From an uncultured Clostridia bacterium (lineage in GTDB: Bacteria; Bacillota; Clostridia; Oscillospirales; Oscillospiraceae): a stretch of DNA of 64,000 nucleotides. The notes under the pieces were generated by a model. That model was not told the origin of the DNA. It did not search any database and was given only the letters and a program-made list of their open reading frames with translations. The DNA lies in contig CAMCNO010000012.1 of the NCBI GenBank assembly GCA_945876285.1, positions 1-64,000 on the forward strand, written 5' to 3'. The translations under genes were made by a program, and so were the position numbers. Below, one piece after another: positions 52,255 to 61,250 of this stretch (position 1 is the stretch's first letter; the number at the start of each line of letters is the position of its first letter).

Positions 52255-54996
52255 TCAGGCCGCCAGGAACTGTGCGAACAGCTCCTGCGCCTTTGCCAGT
52301 ATCACATCATCACAGGCGCAGCCCAGAGAAGTTCCGGTGAGGTACAGCGCCTGGACGCCGAACTTGTCATAAGCGTATTCCTCCGGAATGTGAACGCCTG
52401 CCTGGTAACGGGCGCTCCGCGCCATGCTCTCGGTTTTCTGTCCGTCCCGGTCCCGCAGGACCTGGTCGGAGTAGACCGTGAATCCATAGTAATCGCTGCC
52501 CCGGGCCAGCACACCCAGAGATGCGTTTTTATTCCACACATACCGGCGGCCTGTCAAAACCTGGATCGCAGACAGCGGTACATATTCACCTGTGCTGTCC
52601 TGGATCCGCTGGAACACCATGGGATTTCCAAGGTTTTTCTGCTCCTGCGTCAAAGCGGCAAGCCGCTGGCCAGCCGCCCGGCTGCCGGTCTCATCATAAT
52701 ACAGCTGCAGGGCTGCCAGTTCGATCAGCGCGTCGCTGGCGGCTGCCTGGGTGATCCCTCCGGTGCCCAGCAGCGATGTTCCTCCGGTGCCGGAGCCCGT
52801 GCCGCTTCCGGTGCCTGTACCAGTTCCGGTGCCCGTACCGCTTCCGGTGCCCGTACCGCTTCCGGTGCCTGTACCAGTTCCGGTACCTGTACCAGTTCCG
52901 CTTCCGGCGCTGCTGCCATTCTCCGCCAGATACGCCTTTGCGATCTCCTTGAGCTGCGCTGCGGTCAGCTCATCCCGCAGGGCATTGGGGTTATCCAGAA
53001 TGGCCTGCTCAATGGAATCGATCAGGCTCTGATCGCCCTTATTCAGCAGAAGCTTGTTGTAAATCTCCTGCATGGCTGGAAGCACCAGCTTCGGGTCTGT
53101 GGGCAGCAGGCCGGACATAGCATCCACCGCGTTAGCGGCGGCATCCATGCCTTCCGCGCTGCCGTCGGCAATACCGTTCAGCGCATCCCGTTTCAACTGC
53201 GCCACCATAGCGCCCAGAGAACCGTCAGACAGGCTGTTTTCCAGGTTGGAAAGCTCCGCCTTGGCGGCGCTCAGCTGGTTTTTTAGCTCCGCGTTCTCCG
53301 GGTCCGCCGCAGCCTCTGCCTCCAGATCTTTGATTTTATCCCGGGTCTGCGAGATCTGCGCGGCGGCCTCAGCTTCGATGGTACGGATCTCCTCTTCCAC
53401 AGCGGCGATCTGTTCCTCCAGTGCCTTGGCGCCGGACAGGTCATTCTCGTCCAGTGCCGACAGCCGCTGGGTCTTCAGGTCCTCTTTCCTTGCGGTCAAT
53501 TCATCCATGGCGTTGCCGCCGGTCGCCAGTTCCAGATCCCTGCGCTTTTGTGTCAGGAACTCAATGTGGGAATCCACGGAAGCCTGGCTGGTCTCCGCGA
53601 AAGCATCCTGTGGGATAGCGGGGGCGTAGCTGCTGTTGGTCAGCGCCAGCCGTTGATCCATAAAGGTGATACCGCCGGCAGCATCGATTCGGCTGCACTT
53701 TGCTTCAATAAGAAACTCCAGTTCTCCCCGCCGGGTGTTCACTTCGCCCTCATTCTCACTGATGAGGCGGTTCAAAACCGCTTGGGAGGACCGTTTGGCC
53801 ACCTCCGCCCGGTATTCCGCGCTCTCGCCCTGGCTCAGTGCTTTCAGGTAGGCGGTTCCCGCCTTTGGCAGAAGCGTATTCTCCAAAAGCGCAAGCTCAC
53901 GGGGCCGATCGGAAATGATGTCATTCAGAATATTTTCCAACAGGAGCAGATTCTGAACGTCAGTGTCGCAGGAAGCATGATCGTCGTTCTCAGCGTGGTT
54001 AAGCAGGCTGTTGGAAAACTCATATTCCGCCTGGCTGATCACTGTGGTGCCCTCACTGAGCATCTTTCCGCCATATGTGATGAGCGCATCCTGCACATTG
54101 CCCAGGCTCTCAGCCACGGCGCTCATCAGCTCCGGCTCGCTCTCCTTCAGTTCTTCTACCTCTGTCTTCTTTTCGCCCTCATCGTTGATGACGGTGAATA
54201 TCAGCTTTTCACTGCCGATCTCGTCCAGCAAGCTGGAAAGCTGCGGTTCCAGCGCGATGAATACCTCATAACGCCGGATCGCATCAACTGCATCCATCAC
54301 GGAGGTCACCTTGTCGATCTCCCGGGAATCCGCGCCGTTTTCCTTCAGTACATTCAGATATACCTGCAGCTTTGCAAGATTTTTATCCGCATCCTGAATG
54401 GCCTGGGGAGCATCCTCACCGGTGACCTTCGTTTTCCAGATCTCGTCGATCCGCTCCGTCACCTTGCTTTTTCCTTTTGTCTCCAGAATCTGGTCATACT
54501 GCATTTTCAGCGGGGACAGCTCTTCCAGTGACTCCAAATCGTAAGGGTTGCGGATGTCGAAGATGCTGACGGCCTGTCCCGTCCGCAGATCGTAGGTAAC
54601 CTTATCAGACTTGGTGTGGTGCGTGAAATAAAGTGCCTCGATCTCCTGATCCGTGACAGGTGCGCCGGAGGTCGTGATATCTGCAAGGGATGTTGCCGAG
54701 GAGATATTGAACCAGGCATCGCCGCCCAATTCGGACTTGTAGTAAATCTGATTCTGGCCGGATTCCTCCGCCGACTTTTCCGCGATCTCATAGACGCTGT
54801 CTGTCAGGGCGGAGAGGTGGATCAGGTGGGTACCAATGGCCAGAGTGGAGGTCTCAATGTCCCGCGCCTTGATGTGAACGGCCCGGCTCTCGTCCCAGAA
54901 GCCCTGGGCATACAGCGTCCCCAGTACCAGGGACCCTACCAGGAGCACTACCGTCAAGACAGTGAGCCAGCGGCGCATATGCAGTTTCTTTTCCAT
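52255..54996 (-). CDS. Large membrane-anchored coiled-coil protein with Gly-Thr/Ser repeat hinge
   Basis: N-terminal TM (WLTVLTVVLLVGSLVLGTLYAQG), long helical ectodomain, SGTGTGTGTGTGTGSGTG repeat; RBS gaaaggaggg. Confidence 0.75.
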   Translation of the reverse strand: MEKKLHMRRWLTVLTVVLLVGSLVLGTLYAQGFWDESRAVHIKARDIETSTLAIGTHLIHLSALTDSVYEIAEKSAEESGQNQIYYKSELGGDAWFNISSATSLADITTSGAPVTDQEIEALYFTHHTKSDKVTYDLRTGQAVSIFDIRNPYDLESLEELSPLKMQYDQILETKGKSKVTERIDEIWKTKVTGEDAPQAIQDADKNLAKLQVYLNVLKENGADSREIDKVTSVMDAVDAIRRYEVFIALEPQLSSLLDEIGSEKLIFTVINDEGEKKTEVEELKESEPELMSAVAESLGNVQDALITYGGKMLSEGTTVISQAEYEFSNSLLNHAENDDHASCDTDVQNLLLLENILNDIISDRPRELALLENTLLPKAGTAYLKALSQGESAEYRAEVAKRSSQAVLNRLISENEGEVNTRRGELEFLIEAKCSRIDAAGGITFMDQRLALTNSSYAPAIPQDAFAETSQASVDSHIEFLTQKRRDLELATGGNAMDELTARKEDLKTQRLSALDENDLSGAKALEEQIAAVEEEIRTIEAEAAAQISQTRDKIKDLEAEAAADPENAELKNQLSAAKAELSNLENSLSDGSLGAMVAQLKRDALNGIADGSAEGMDAAANAVDAMSGLLPTDPKLVLPAMQEIYNKLLLNKGDQSLIDSIEQAILDNPNALRDELTAAQLKEIAKAYLAENGSSAGSGTGTGTGTGTGTGSGTGTGSGTGTGTGTGTGSGTGSGTGGTSLLGTGGITQAAASDALIELAALQLYYDETGSRAAGQRLAALTQEQKNLGNPMVFQRIQDSTGEYVPLSAIQVLTGRRYVWNKNASLGVLARGSDYYGFTVYSDQVLRDRDGQKTESMARSARYQAGVHIPEEYAYDKFGVQALYLTGTSLGCACDDVILAKAQELFAQFLAA
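52791..52909. repeat. In-frame short tandem repeat encoding Gly-Thr/Gly-Ser dipeptides
   Basis: Repeated ccggtgcc(t/c)gtaccagttccggt-type units. Confidence 0.9.
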
Positions 54997-55013
54997 GGCC
55001 GGTCCCTCCTTTC

Positions 55014-57020
55014 TCATGTCCCGGAAATGGCAGTCACCAGTTCCTGGCTAGATATGTCAAACCGAACGTCCATGAGTGTCTTACCGCCATTGTCATACAG
55101 CGTAAGGGTCACATCCTCCAGGCTGGCGATGAGCAGCGTCAGATAGGTGAAGGATTCCTTAACCGGGCGCTTGTCCGTAGTGTAGACACCGCGGTCTCCG
55201 TAGGTCAGCGTGTAAGTCGAAGCGTTCTCCACCGCGTTGATGGTCAGCTTCAGCTCCGATACAGAAACACCGCCTTCCATGGTGGTGGTCACCATATAAC
55301 TGCCGATGACCCGCTCCGTCTCTGCCTCCGTCTCCTGCCGCTGGATGTCCAGCACGTCCCGGGGAACGGAGGCATCCACCGTACACTCGTCCACATAGGT
55401 ATTGCCGTTATACAGGCGGATGGTCAGCTCACTGGTATCCTGATAGTCCAACGTCAGGTGCCGCAGTTCCGTCCCCACCTGGGTCCGTTCCCCGATCTGG
55501 GTTCCGGCGTACCACACCTCAAAGCTGTCGATCATCGGCTCAAAGCCATCGGGAATGCTGACGCCGATGTAGAATGTCAGGTCCGCCACGCTGGAATAAA
55601 TATAGTAGTATGGGTCGTTGATGGGGTCCAGCACCGCAAAGGCATCGCCGCCCTCGCCGGTGTCCAGTCCCATTCCGGTGCCTTTCAGATACTTCGTCAC
55701 GGCGCCGCAGGTCAGCCGGTCGAACTCGCTCAGAGTGACGTTATACTCCTTCAGCGCATCCAGCGCGTCCTGCTGGGCCACCTGATAGGCCTCCTGCTGG
55801 TCGGCCACCTCAGTGTAGGTGGCTTTACCCATCCGGTTCAGCACCAGCAGCTTATCCAGCGTATCCTTGGATTCCGAAGCCAGACTCTGCAGCGTTTTAT
55901 AGGTGTTCCAACCGGTAACGACATTCTCATAGGTGTCCCGCACCTGGCTCCGCAGGGCCTTTTCCAGAGCATCCTGGTCTTTTTTCGCGTTGCCGTATTC
56001 CATACATGCTGTGTACACGGCGTACATCTCGTCCTCGATATACCGGGTACCGTCGATCTCGCCCTTGAACCACTCCTTGGTGAACTTGAAGAACAGAATG
56101 CGGATCTTACCGTTCCACGGTTTATCCAGCTTTCCCAGCATTTCCTTGTACTTGAGCTGGAACGCGCCGTAGTCCACGTCCATTCCCTGTTTTGCCATAT
56201 TGATATAGGTCTGGATGATATTCATCTTGGAGCCGTACTGGCTGCGCATCAGGCTCTCATAGGAATCCACATTCAGCTTCGCTGTAGAGGTGGCGGCCTT
56301 CGCCTCATAGAAGGACTGGTCATGATTCAGGGTATACTGTGTCAAGTTCTCCAGCTGTTCACGGGGGATCGATGCCGTTTTAAAAGGGTTTGCAAACGTA
56401 TAACCAACGGTAACGTCCACGCCCACCAGTTCGGAGAGTTTTGTCTTGGCGCTCTCAAATTCTCTCAACCGGCTGGACAGATCCTTCGTCAGCGTGTCCA
56501 CAGACTTTTGGGCCCTGTCCACATCGCTCTGGGTGGCCTTTCCGGTGCGCAGGCTGGCTTTGTTACGCTCCAGCTGCGTTTTCGCATCATCCAGACGGCG
56601 CTGGGTGAACGCAGTGGTCTCCTGCAGCAGGTAGACCTCAAAATACTGCTGGTTGGCTTTGTGGGTAATCTCATATTTCAAATCATCCAGACCATGTTTC
56701 AGCGTGTCGATCTCCGTCTGGATGGTCAGGGGTTTTACATTCAAATCATATTCTTCAGTCAGGTCCAGCTGCTGGGGGAACTTAAAACTCAGCAGCGGGC
56801 TCCACCGGAAGCTGCGCAGGTTCTTTACCTTGGCCCGGATACCCTCCACAGCCTCCACATACTTCATCTGCTTTAAAATGATCTGATTCTTCTGCTTGGT
56901 GATATCGCTGCTGGAGCTGATGGCCATACGCTGTGACTGTTCCAGTGAAAAGCTCCGGGAACTCAGGGCCGCTTCAGTATCGGCGGTCATGGAGGGCCAT
57001 ACCAGCACGGCACACAGCAT
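55014..57020 (-). CDS. TolC-like (outer-membrane efflux-type) alpha-helical-hairpin protein
   Basis: YFEVYLLQETTAFTQRRLDDAKTQLERNKASLRTGKATQSDVDRAQKSVDTLTKDLSSRLREFESAKTKLSELVG plus second half VTGWNTYKTL...LDKLLVLNRMGKATYTEVADQQEAYQVAQQDALDALKEYNVTLSEFDRL. Confidence 0.72.
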   Translation of the reverse strand: MLCAVLVWPSMTADTEAALSSRSFSLEQSQRMAISSSSDITKQKNQIILKQMKYVEAVEGIRAKVKNLRSFRWSPLLSFKFPQQLDLTEEYDLNVKPLTIQTEIDTLKHGLDDLKYEITHKANQQYFEVYLLQETTAFTQRRLDDAKTQLERNKASLRTGKATQSDVDRAQKSVDTLTKDLSSRLREFESAKTKLSELVGVDVTVGYTFANPFKTASIPREQLENLTQYTLNHDQSFYEAKAATSTAKLNVDSYESLMRSQYGSKMNIIQTYINMAKQGMDVDYGAFQLKYKEMLGKLDKPWNGKIRILFFKFTKEWFKGEIDGTRYIEDEMYAVYTACMEYGNAKKDQDALEKALRSQVRDTYENVVTGWNTYKTLQSLASESKDTLDKLLVLNRMGKATYTEVADQQEAYQVAQQDALDALKEYNVTLSEFDRLTCGAVTKYLKGTGMGLDTGEGGDAFAVLDPINDPYYYIYSSVADLTFYIGVSIPDGFEPMIDSFEVWYAGTQIGERTQVGTELRHLTLDYQDTSELTIRLYNGNTYVDECTVDASVPRDVLDIQRQETEAETERVIGSYMVTTTMEGGVSVSELKLTINAVENASTYTLTYGDRGVYTTDKRPVKESFTYLTLLIASLEDVTLTLYDNGGKTLMDVRFDISSQELVTAISGT

Positions 57021-57103
57021 CAGCGCACTCAGTCGGATCAGCTGCCGTTTGATCGTTTTGCATCGGATAGGCCCCCGCCTCCTTTCCCGGTTCCCTGCCT
57101 TTC

Positions 57104-58330
57104 TCAGGCTTTTTCAATGGCATACATCACGAACTCGGACTCTCCCGCGCCTGTGAAGTAAAAGGTATACAACAGTCCGCTCTGTTCAAAGGTATACAGA
57201 TACATCTGGAAATCCCGGTCATAATCCAAGACCGAAAACACATTCTCAAAGCTAGCGGTGGATTTGATCCGTACCTGATCCATTTTATCCGGCTGCTTCT
57301 CCGCCACCAAGTCCCAGGTCACCGCCTCCGGCAGGTTCACCCATGCGGTGCCGAAATACAGCGGTTCACCCATGGCCTCCATCAGCTCCCGGACGGTGGT
57401 GCAGATGCCGCTGTCCAGCGGTACGCTGCTGTGCATCACATACACCCGGTCTACGGTCCATTCATTTTCCAGGGTATTGCTCCCGTCCTTTACAGCGTAC
57501 ACCGCGTCGATCTCCGGCATGGTGACGCAATACTCTTCATTGCTCTGATATACTGCCGTCTCTCCGCTGTAAAGCTCTGGAACTTCACTTGTTGGCCGGG
57601 TCAGAAAATCATGGTAGACAATCTCTCCGCCCAAGAAACTGCCCTGGAACACCTTGCTCCCAACGCTGTTGTACAGCGTTCCGCTTCCGGTGCGGACTCC
57701 GGTCACATAGTCACCGCTGTATTCCAGCACACCGTTGGACCGGTAACTGCTGCCGGTGCCGTTGTACTCATTGTCCGTAAAAGTGCCCACATATTTCGGG
57801 CTGCCGTTGGGGTAATACAGAGTCCCCTCGCCGTTGTACATGCTGTTGGCGAACTGGCCCTCATAAACGGTGCTGCCGTCGGCGGCGTACAGCATTCCCT
57901 GACCGCAGGCCGCGCCGCTGTCCACCTCACCGGTGTAAGCCACATACCCGTCCTTCGCCAGGATGTTCACCGTACCCGTGTGGAATTTCAGCGGGATGGC
58001 CCGGTACTTGTAGGTAGGGATTCCCCCGCCGTCTTTCGTAAAATTATCCGGCAGCATTTTGGAGATGTAGAGCACCGACACAAGTCCCAGGGCCACTACT
58101 AGAGCAAACGCTAACCGTTTGCTGACCAGCCAGCGAAAGATGGGATAGTAATCCCGCTTGTCCCGTGGCCGGACATCCAACAGCCTGGAAAAGAATTCCC
58201 GAATCTTGACCAAAACCTTGGTGCGGAGGAACGCGGGAGATGTCCACATCCGCAGCTTGATCCACAACGGCATGATCTTGGCTCTGGCCGCCGAGAACAG
58301 CATATTCAGCAGATTTTTCACGTTCCTCAC
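57104..58330 (-). CDS. Membrane-anchored MORN-repeat protein
   Basis: YTGEVDSGAACGQGMLYAADGSTVYEGQFANSMYNGEGTLYYPNGSPKYVGTFTDNEYNGTGSSYRSNGVLEYSGDYVTGVRTGSGTLYNSVG; TM LAFALVVALGLVSVLYISKML. Confidence 0.85.
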   Translation of the reverse strand: MRNVKNLLNMLFSAARAKIMPLWIKLRMWTSPAFLRTKVLVKIREFFSRLLDVRPRDKRDYYPIFRWLVSKRLAFALVVALGLVSVLYISKMLPDNFTKDGGGIPTYKYRAIPLKFHTGTVNILAKDGYVAYTGEVDSGAACGQGMLYAADGSTVYEGQFANSMYNGEGTLYYPNGSPKYVGTFTDNEYNGTGSSYRSNGVLEYSGDYVTGVRTGSGTLYNSVGSKVFQGSFLGGEIVYHDFLTRPTSEVPELYSGETAVYQSNEEYCVTMPEIDAVYAVKDGSNTLENEWTVDRVYVMHSSVPLDSGICTTVRELMEAMGEPLYFGTAWVNLPEAVTWDLVAEKQPDKMDQVRIKSTASFENVFSVLDYDRDFQMYLYTFEQSGLLYTFYFTGAGESEFVMYAIEKA

Positions 58331-58355
58331 CTCCCAAGCCCCCGGTCACGAAATA

Positions 58356-60344
58356 TCAATTCTCGATCCCAAAAAGGCTGTAATCAGGCTCCGCGCCGCT
58401 CTCCTCATTAAAGAAGCGCTCGCAGGCAAACAAATACCAGCGGGCGATCCCATCGCCCGGGCAGGCCCGCAGCAAAGAGGAGAACAGATTGCGGGCCAGA
58501 TAAAAATCGTTGTGATAGAAGAGGTTGATGGCCTCCTGGAACCGCTGGTCGTAGCCCCGCCGCAGTTCCCGCTCCAACTCAGGATACGCGTCCAACACCT
58601 CGTAGAGCTTGTAAGCTCCGCTCCGCTCGCCCGCGGACACAAAACCGATGTAGCGTCCCGTGAAGCCGCAGCCCTCCAGCTGCTTCCAGTAAGCCTCCGT
58701 GGCCACGATGCGCATGCCGGCCTCGTCGAACTGCTGGGTGAAGCCCCCCAGGAACTCCAATTCAGAGGAAGATAGATAGGGGAACAGCCGCTCCTCCTGT
58801 CCGGCAATACCATACAGGAAAGACGCCTTATGTAAGATCAGGCAGGCTCTCGGCTCCGGGATGGCATCCGCTCTCCGCACCTGAATCTTCCCCAGAAAGT
58901 CCAGACCGGCTCGGACGCCGTCCGCCGGGGAATCCGGGAACAGCGCCTCCATGTCGGAGAGGTGCAGCGCGCTGGAGAGCATCCAGCCGTGATTTTCCGC
59001 GATGCAGTCGTGGAAAATGCCGAAGCTGTGGTTGATAAAGTCCACAAACGCGTCATCCTCCAGCGTATTCCGGGCCTCCGCCCGGTTTCCTATGGAGAAT
59101 ATGCCCACATTGCCCACGATCCGGCGGCTGTCGCCCAGGCGGATCTCCTCCGCTACTGGACGTTCCAGCAACTCCGGCATCTTTTCGGGCACAAACCTCT
59201 TGTAGGACCGGATCGTGCAGACTGATTCATATCCCCACACGGAGAGGTTCATGCACATCATCTGCAGGGCGCTGTCCATCTGACACAGCTCGTCCTTTCC
59301 GGGCGTGGGCTCCTGGGCAGTCACGTCTCCATCCGACACCCGGTCCATCTGCCGGGTCAGGGCCGCCACCGGCCGGGTGATGCGGCCCGCGGTGCTCCGC
59401 AGTAGTGCCAGGGCCAACAGCCAGATGACCAGTGCTGCCAGCAGAGCCATCTGCCCGGCCCGCCAGGATGCCAGCAGGCCGCCGGTGACACGAACCACAC
59501 AGAACACAGTACCCGCAGCCGCCAGCAGGGCCAGCAGCAGCACCGCTCCGCCTACCGCCGTCAGACGGTTTGCCAGCCGATTGGCCCGGCGACTGACTGC
59601 GTCCGCTCCCAGCAGCACCACGGCAATGACCAGCCACAGCAGCAGCGCGGTCAGCAGTACCGCTTTTTTACACAGGAGCCATCCACTCCCCTCCGCGCTG
59701 ACCGCAGGCAGCGGAGCTTCCGCGGCATCGTCGGAATAGGTACATCCGCCGCTGGTCGTCAGGAAGCAGGTATCGCCATAAGCGGTGGTAGCCCGAACGA
59801 TCTCGCCGTCATATTCCGCGGTCACCGTATCCCGCAGCCACCAGGCCGGCAGGATCATCCGCAGCCCGGCGTCGCCCGACACCGTGTATTCATAGATAAA
59901 AATAGCCTCGTTGTCGCCCACGGCCGTGATCCAGTAGGAATCCCCCTGGACCCGCAGGCCCGTGACCGTCACTTTGTCCTCAAAGGTATCCCTGTGGAGC
60001 AGCTCTGCTTTCCCGTTTTCCAGCTTCACCAGCTCCCAGTCGGTTCCATCCCCCAAAACGCGGAGGAAGCAGGCTCCGTTCTCCAAAGCCTCTGCCCGGA
60101 CAATGGCGCTCTCCTCACCGCCCCGGATACGGCTCTCTTCATAAATTTCGGAGATACGCCCATTCTGAAGCAAATAGAGTCGGGAGGTGAACCAGCGGTT
60201 CTCAGCCACCAGTACCGTGCCGTCCTCCCGCTCCGTAGGTCCGGAGACCAGCTCTTCAGCATCAGGCAGTCCCCATGGCATCGCGCCTGCGGCTGCCAAC
60301 ATACCTGCCAGCAGCAGAGCCAGCAGGATCGTCATTCTTTTCAT
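58356..60344 (-). CDS. Membrane protein with HAMP linker, degenerate class III nucleotide-cyclase-like domain and TPR-like C-terminus
   Basis: Signal/TM segments; TRPVAALTRQMDRVSDGDVTAQ HAMP; SYKRFVPEKMPELLERPVAEEIRLGDSRRIVGNVGIFSIGNR...FVDFINHSFGIFHDCIAENHGWMLSSALHLSDMEALFPDSPADGVRAGLDFLGKI; LFYHNDFYLARNLFSSLLRACPGDGIARWYLFACERFF. Confidence 0.68.
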   Translation of the reverse strand: MKRMTILLALLLAGMLAAAGAMPWGLPDAEELVSGPTEREDGTVLVAENRWFTSRLYLLQNGRISEIYEESRIRGGEESAIVRAEALENGACFLRVLGDGTDWELVKLENGKAELLHRDTFEDKVTVTGLRVQGDSYWITAVGDNEAIFIYEYTVSGDAGLRMILPAWWLRDTVTAEYDGEIVRATTAYGDTCFLTTSGGCTYSDDAAEAPLPAVSAEGSGWLLCKKAVLLTALLLWLVIAVVLLGADAVSRRANRLANRLTAVGGAVLLLALLAAAGTVFCVVRVTGGLLASWRAGQMALLAALVIWLLALALLRSTAGRITRPVAALTRQMDRVSDGDVTAQEPTPGKDELCQMDSALQMMCMNLSVWGYESVCTIRSYKRFVPEKMPELLERPVAEEIRLGDSRRIVGNVGIFSIGNRAEARNTLEDDAFVDFINHSFGIFHDCIAENHGWMLSSALHLSDMEALFPDSPADGVRAGLDFLGKIQVRRADAIPEPRACLILHKASFLYGIAGQEERLFPYLSSSELEFLGGFTQQFDEAGMRIVATEAYWKQLEGCGFTGRYIGFVSAGERSGAYKLYEVLDAYPELERELRRGYDQRFQEAINLFYHNDFYLARNLFSSLLRACPGDGIARWYLFACERFFNEESGAEPDYSLFGIEN

Positions 60345-61216
60345 GAGCGTCCTCCCTGGTGAAGATTTTCTGTACCGATCACGTCAAAGGTATGACGGAA
60401 CAGCCGCAGCAGCGGCACATCGCCGAAAATCAGCTGGGACGCCAAAATCACCAACGCGGCGATGACCAGCAGAATGCAAAGCACCAGCAATATTCGGAAC
60501 AGCCGATCCCGGTTGTTATTCCAGAAAAAACGGAATCTGCTTTTCAGAGAAGGCTTCATCTGGGGCAGCGCCGTCACCTTAATGTCCTGATACAGCTCCG
60601 GGAAGCCGGTATAGGCGTTCTTCCCCGCTTTTTTTCGAATCAGTTCAAAGCTCTTCAGCTTCCTGCGGCGTCCTCCGCCGCCCGCTACCGGCCCTGCCAG
60701 CAGATCCAGCAGCAGCCGCGCACAGCTGGAAACGCAGTTCCGCTCCGTGCGGGCGGGCTCCAGATCCTTCAGATCCAGGATCATGGTGAAATAGACCGTG
60801 TTGTCCTTGGCGATCTGCACGCAGTCCTGCTCCAGCACCAGATACAGCAGCGGCCACGGCAGGCTGGTGGACAGGCACTCCATCACTAGATTGATGCAGA
60901 TGGCCTCTCCCGCCTCCGGGCTGGTCATCTGACCGGCGGCAAATGCCGAGAGCTTTCGTTCCTCCCGGTAGGGAAACAGGAACAGCATCGTCTCATTCTG
61001 GGAAAACTGCAGCAGACAGGAGGCCTCTCCTGTTCGCTGGCTGTCCTCCATGACCGTCAGCAGTTTGCGGGCGCACTCCCTGTCATGGACCGCCAATAAT
61101 GTGTAGAGCGTACCGGAGGCAGACAGCCGATCCCGGCATACGGCGACATCGTTGACACTGCCGTGGAACACCTGGGAGATGACTTCCAGCTCCATATTCC
61201 GGGCATAGTAGACCAT
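60341..61216 (-). CDS. Membrane protein of unknown function, single C-terminal TM
   Basis: ILLVLCILLVIAALVILASQLIFG; overlaps the start of 58356-60344 by 4 bp. Confidence 0.65.
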   Translation of the reverse strand: MVYYARNMELEVISQVFHGSVNDVAVCRDRLSASGTLYTLLAVHDRECARKLLTVMEDSQRTGEASCLLQFSQNETMLFLFPYREERKLSAFAAGQMTSPEAGEAICINLVMECLSTSLPWPLLYLVLEQDCVQIAKDNTVYFTMILDLKDLEPARTERNCVSSCARLLLDLLAGPVAGGGGRRRKLKSFELIRKKAGKNAYTGFPELYQDIKVTALPQMKPSLKSRFRFFWNNNRDRLFRILLVLCILLVIAALVILASQLIFGDVPLLRLFRHTFDVIGTENLHQGGRS

Positions 61217-61250
61217 GCTCTGCCTCCTTTCCTGTCAGTGTTTCAAGCAG

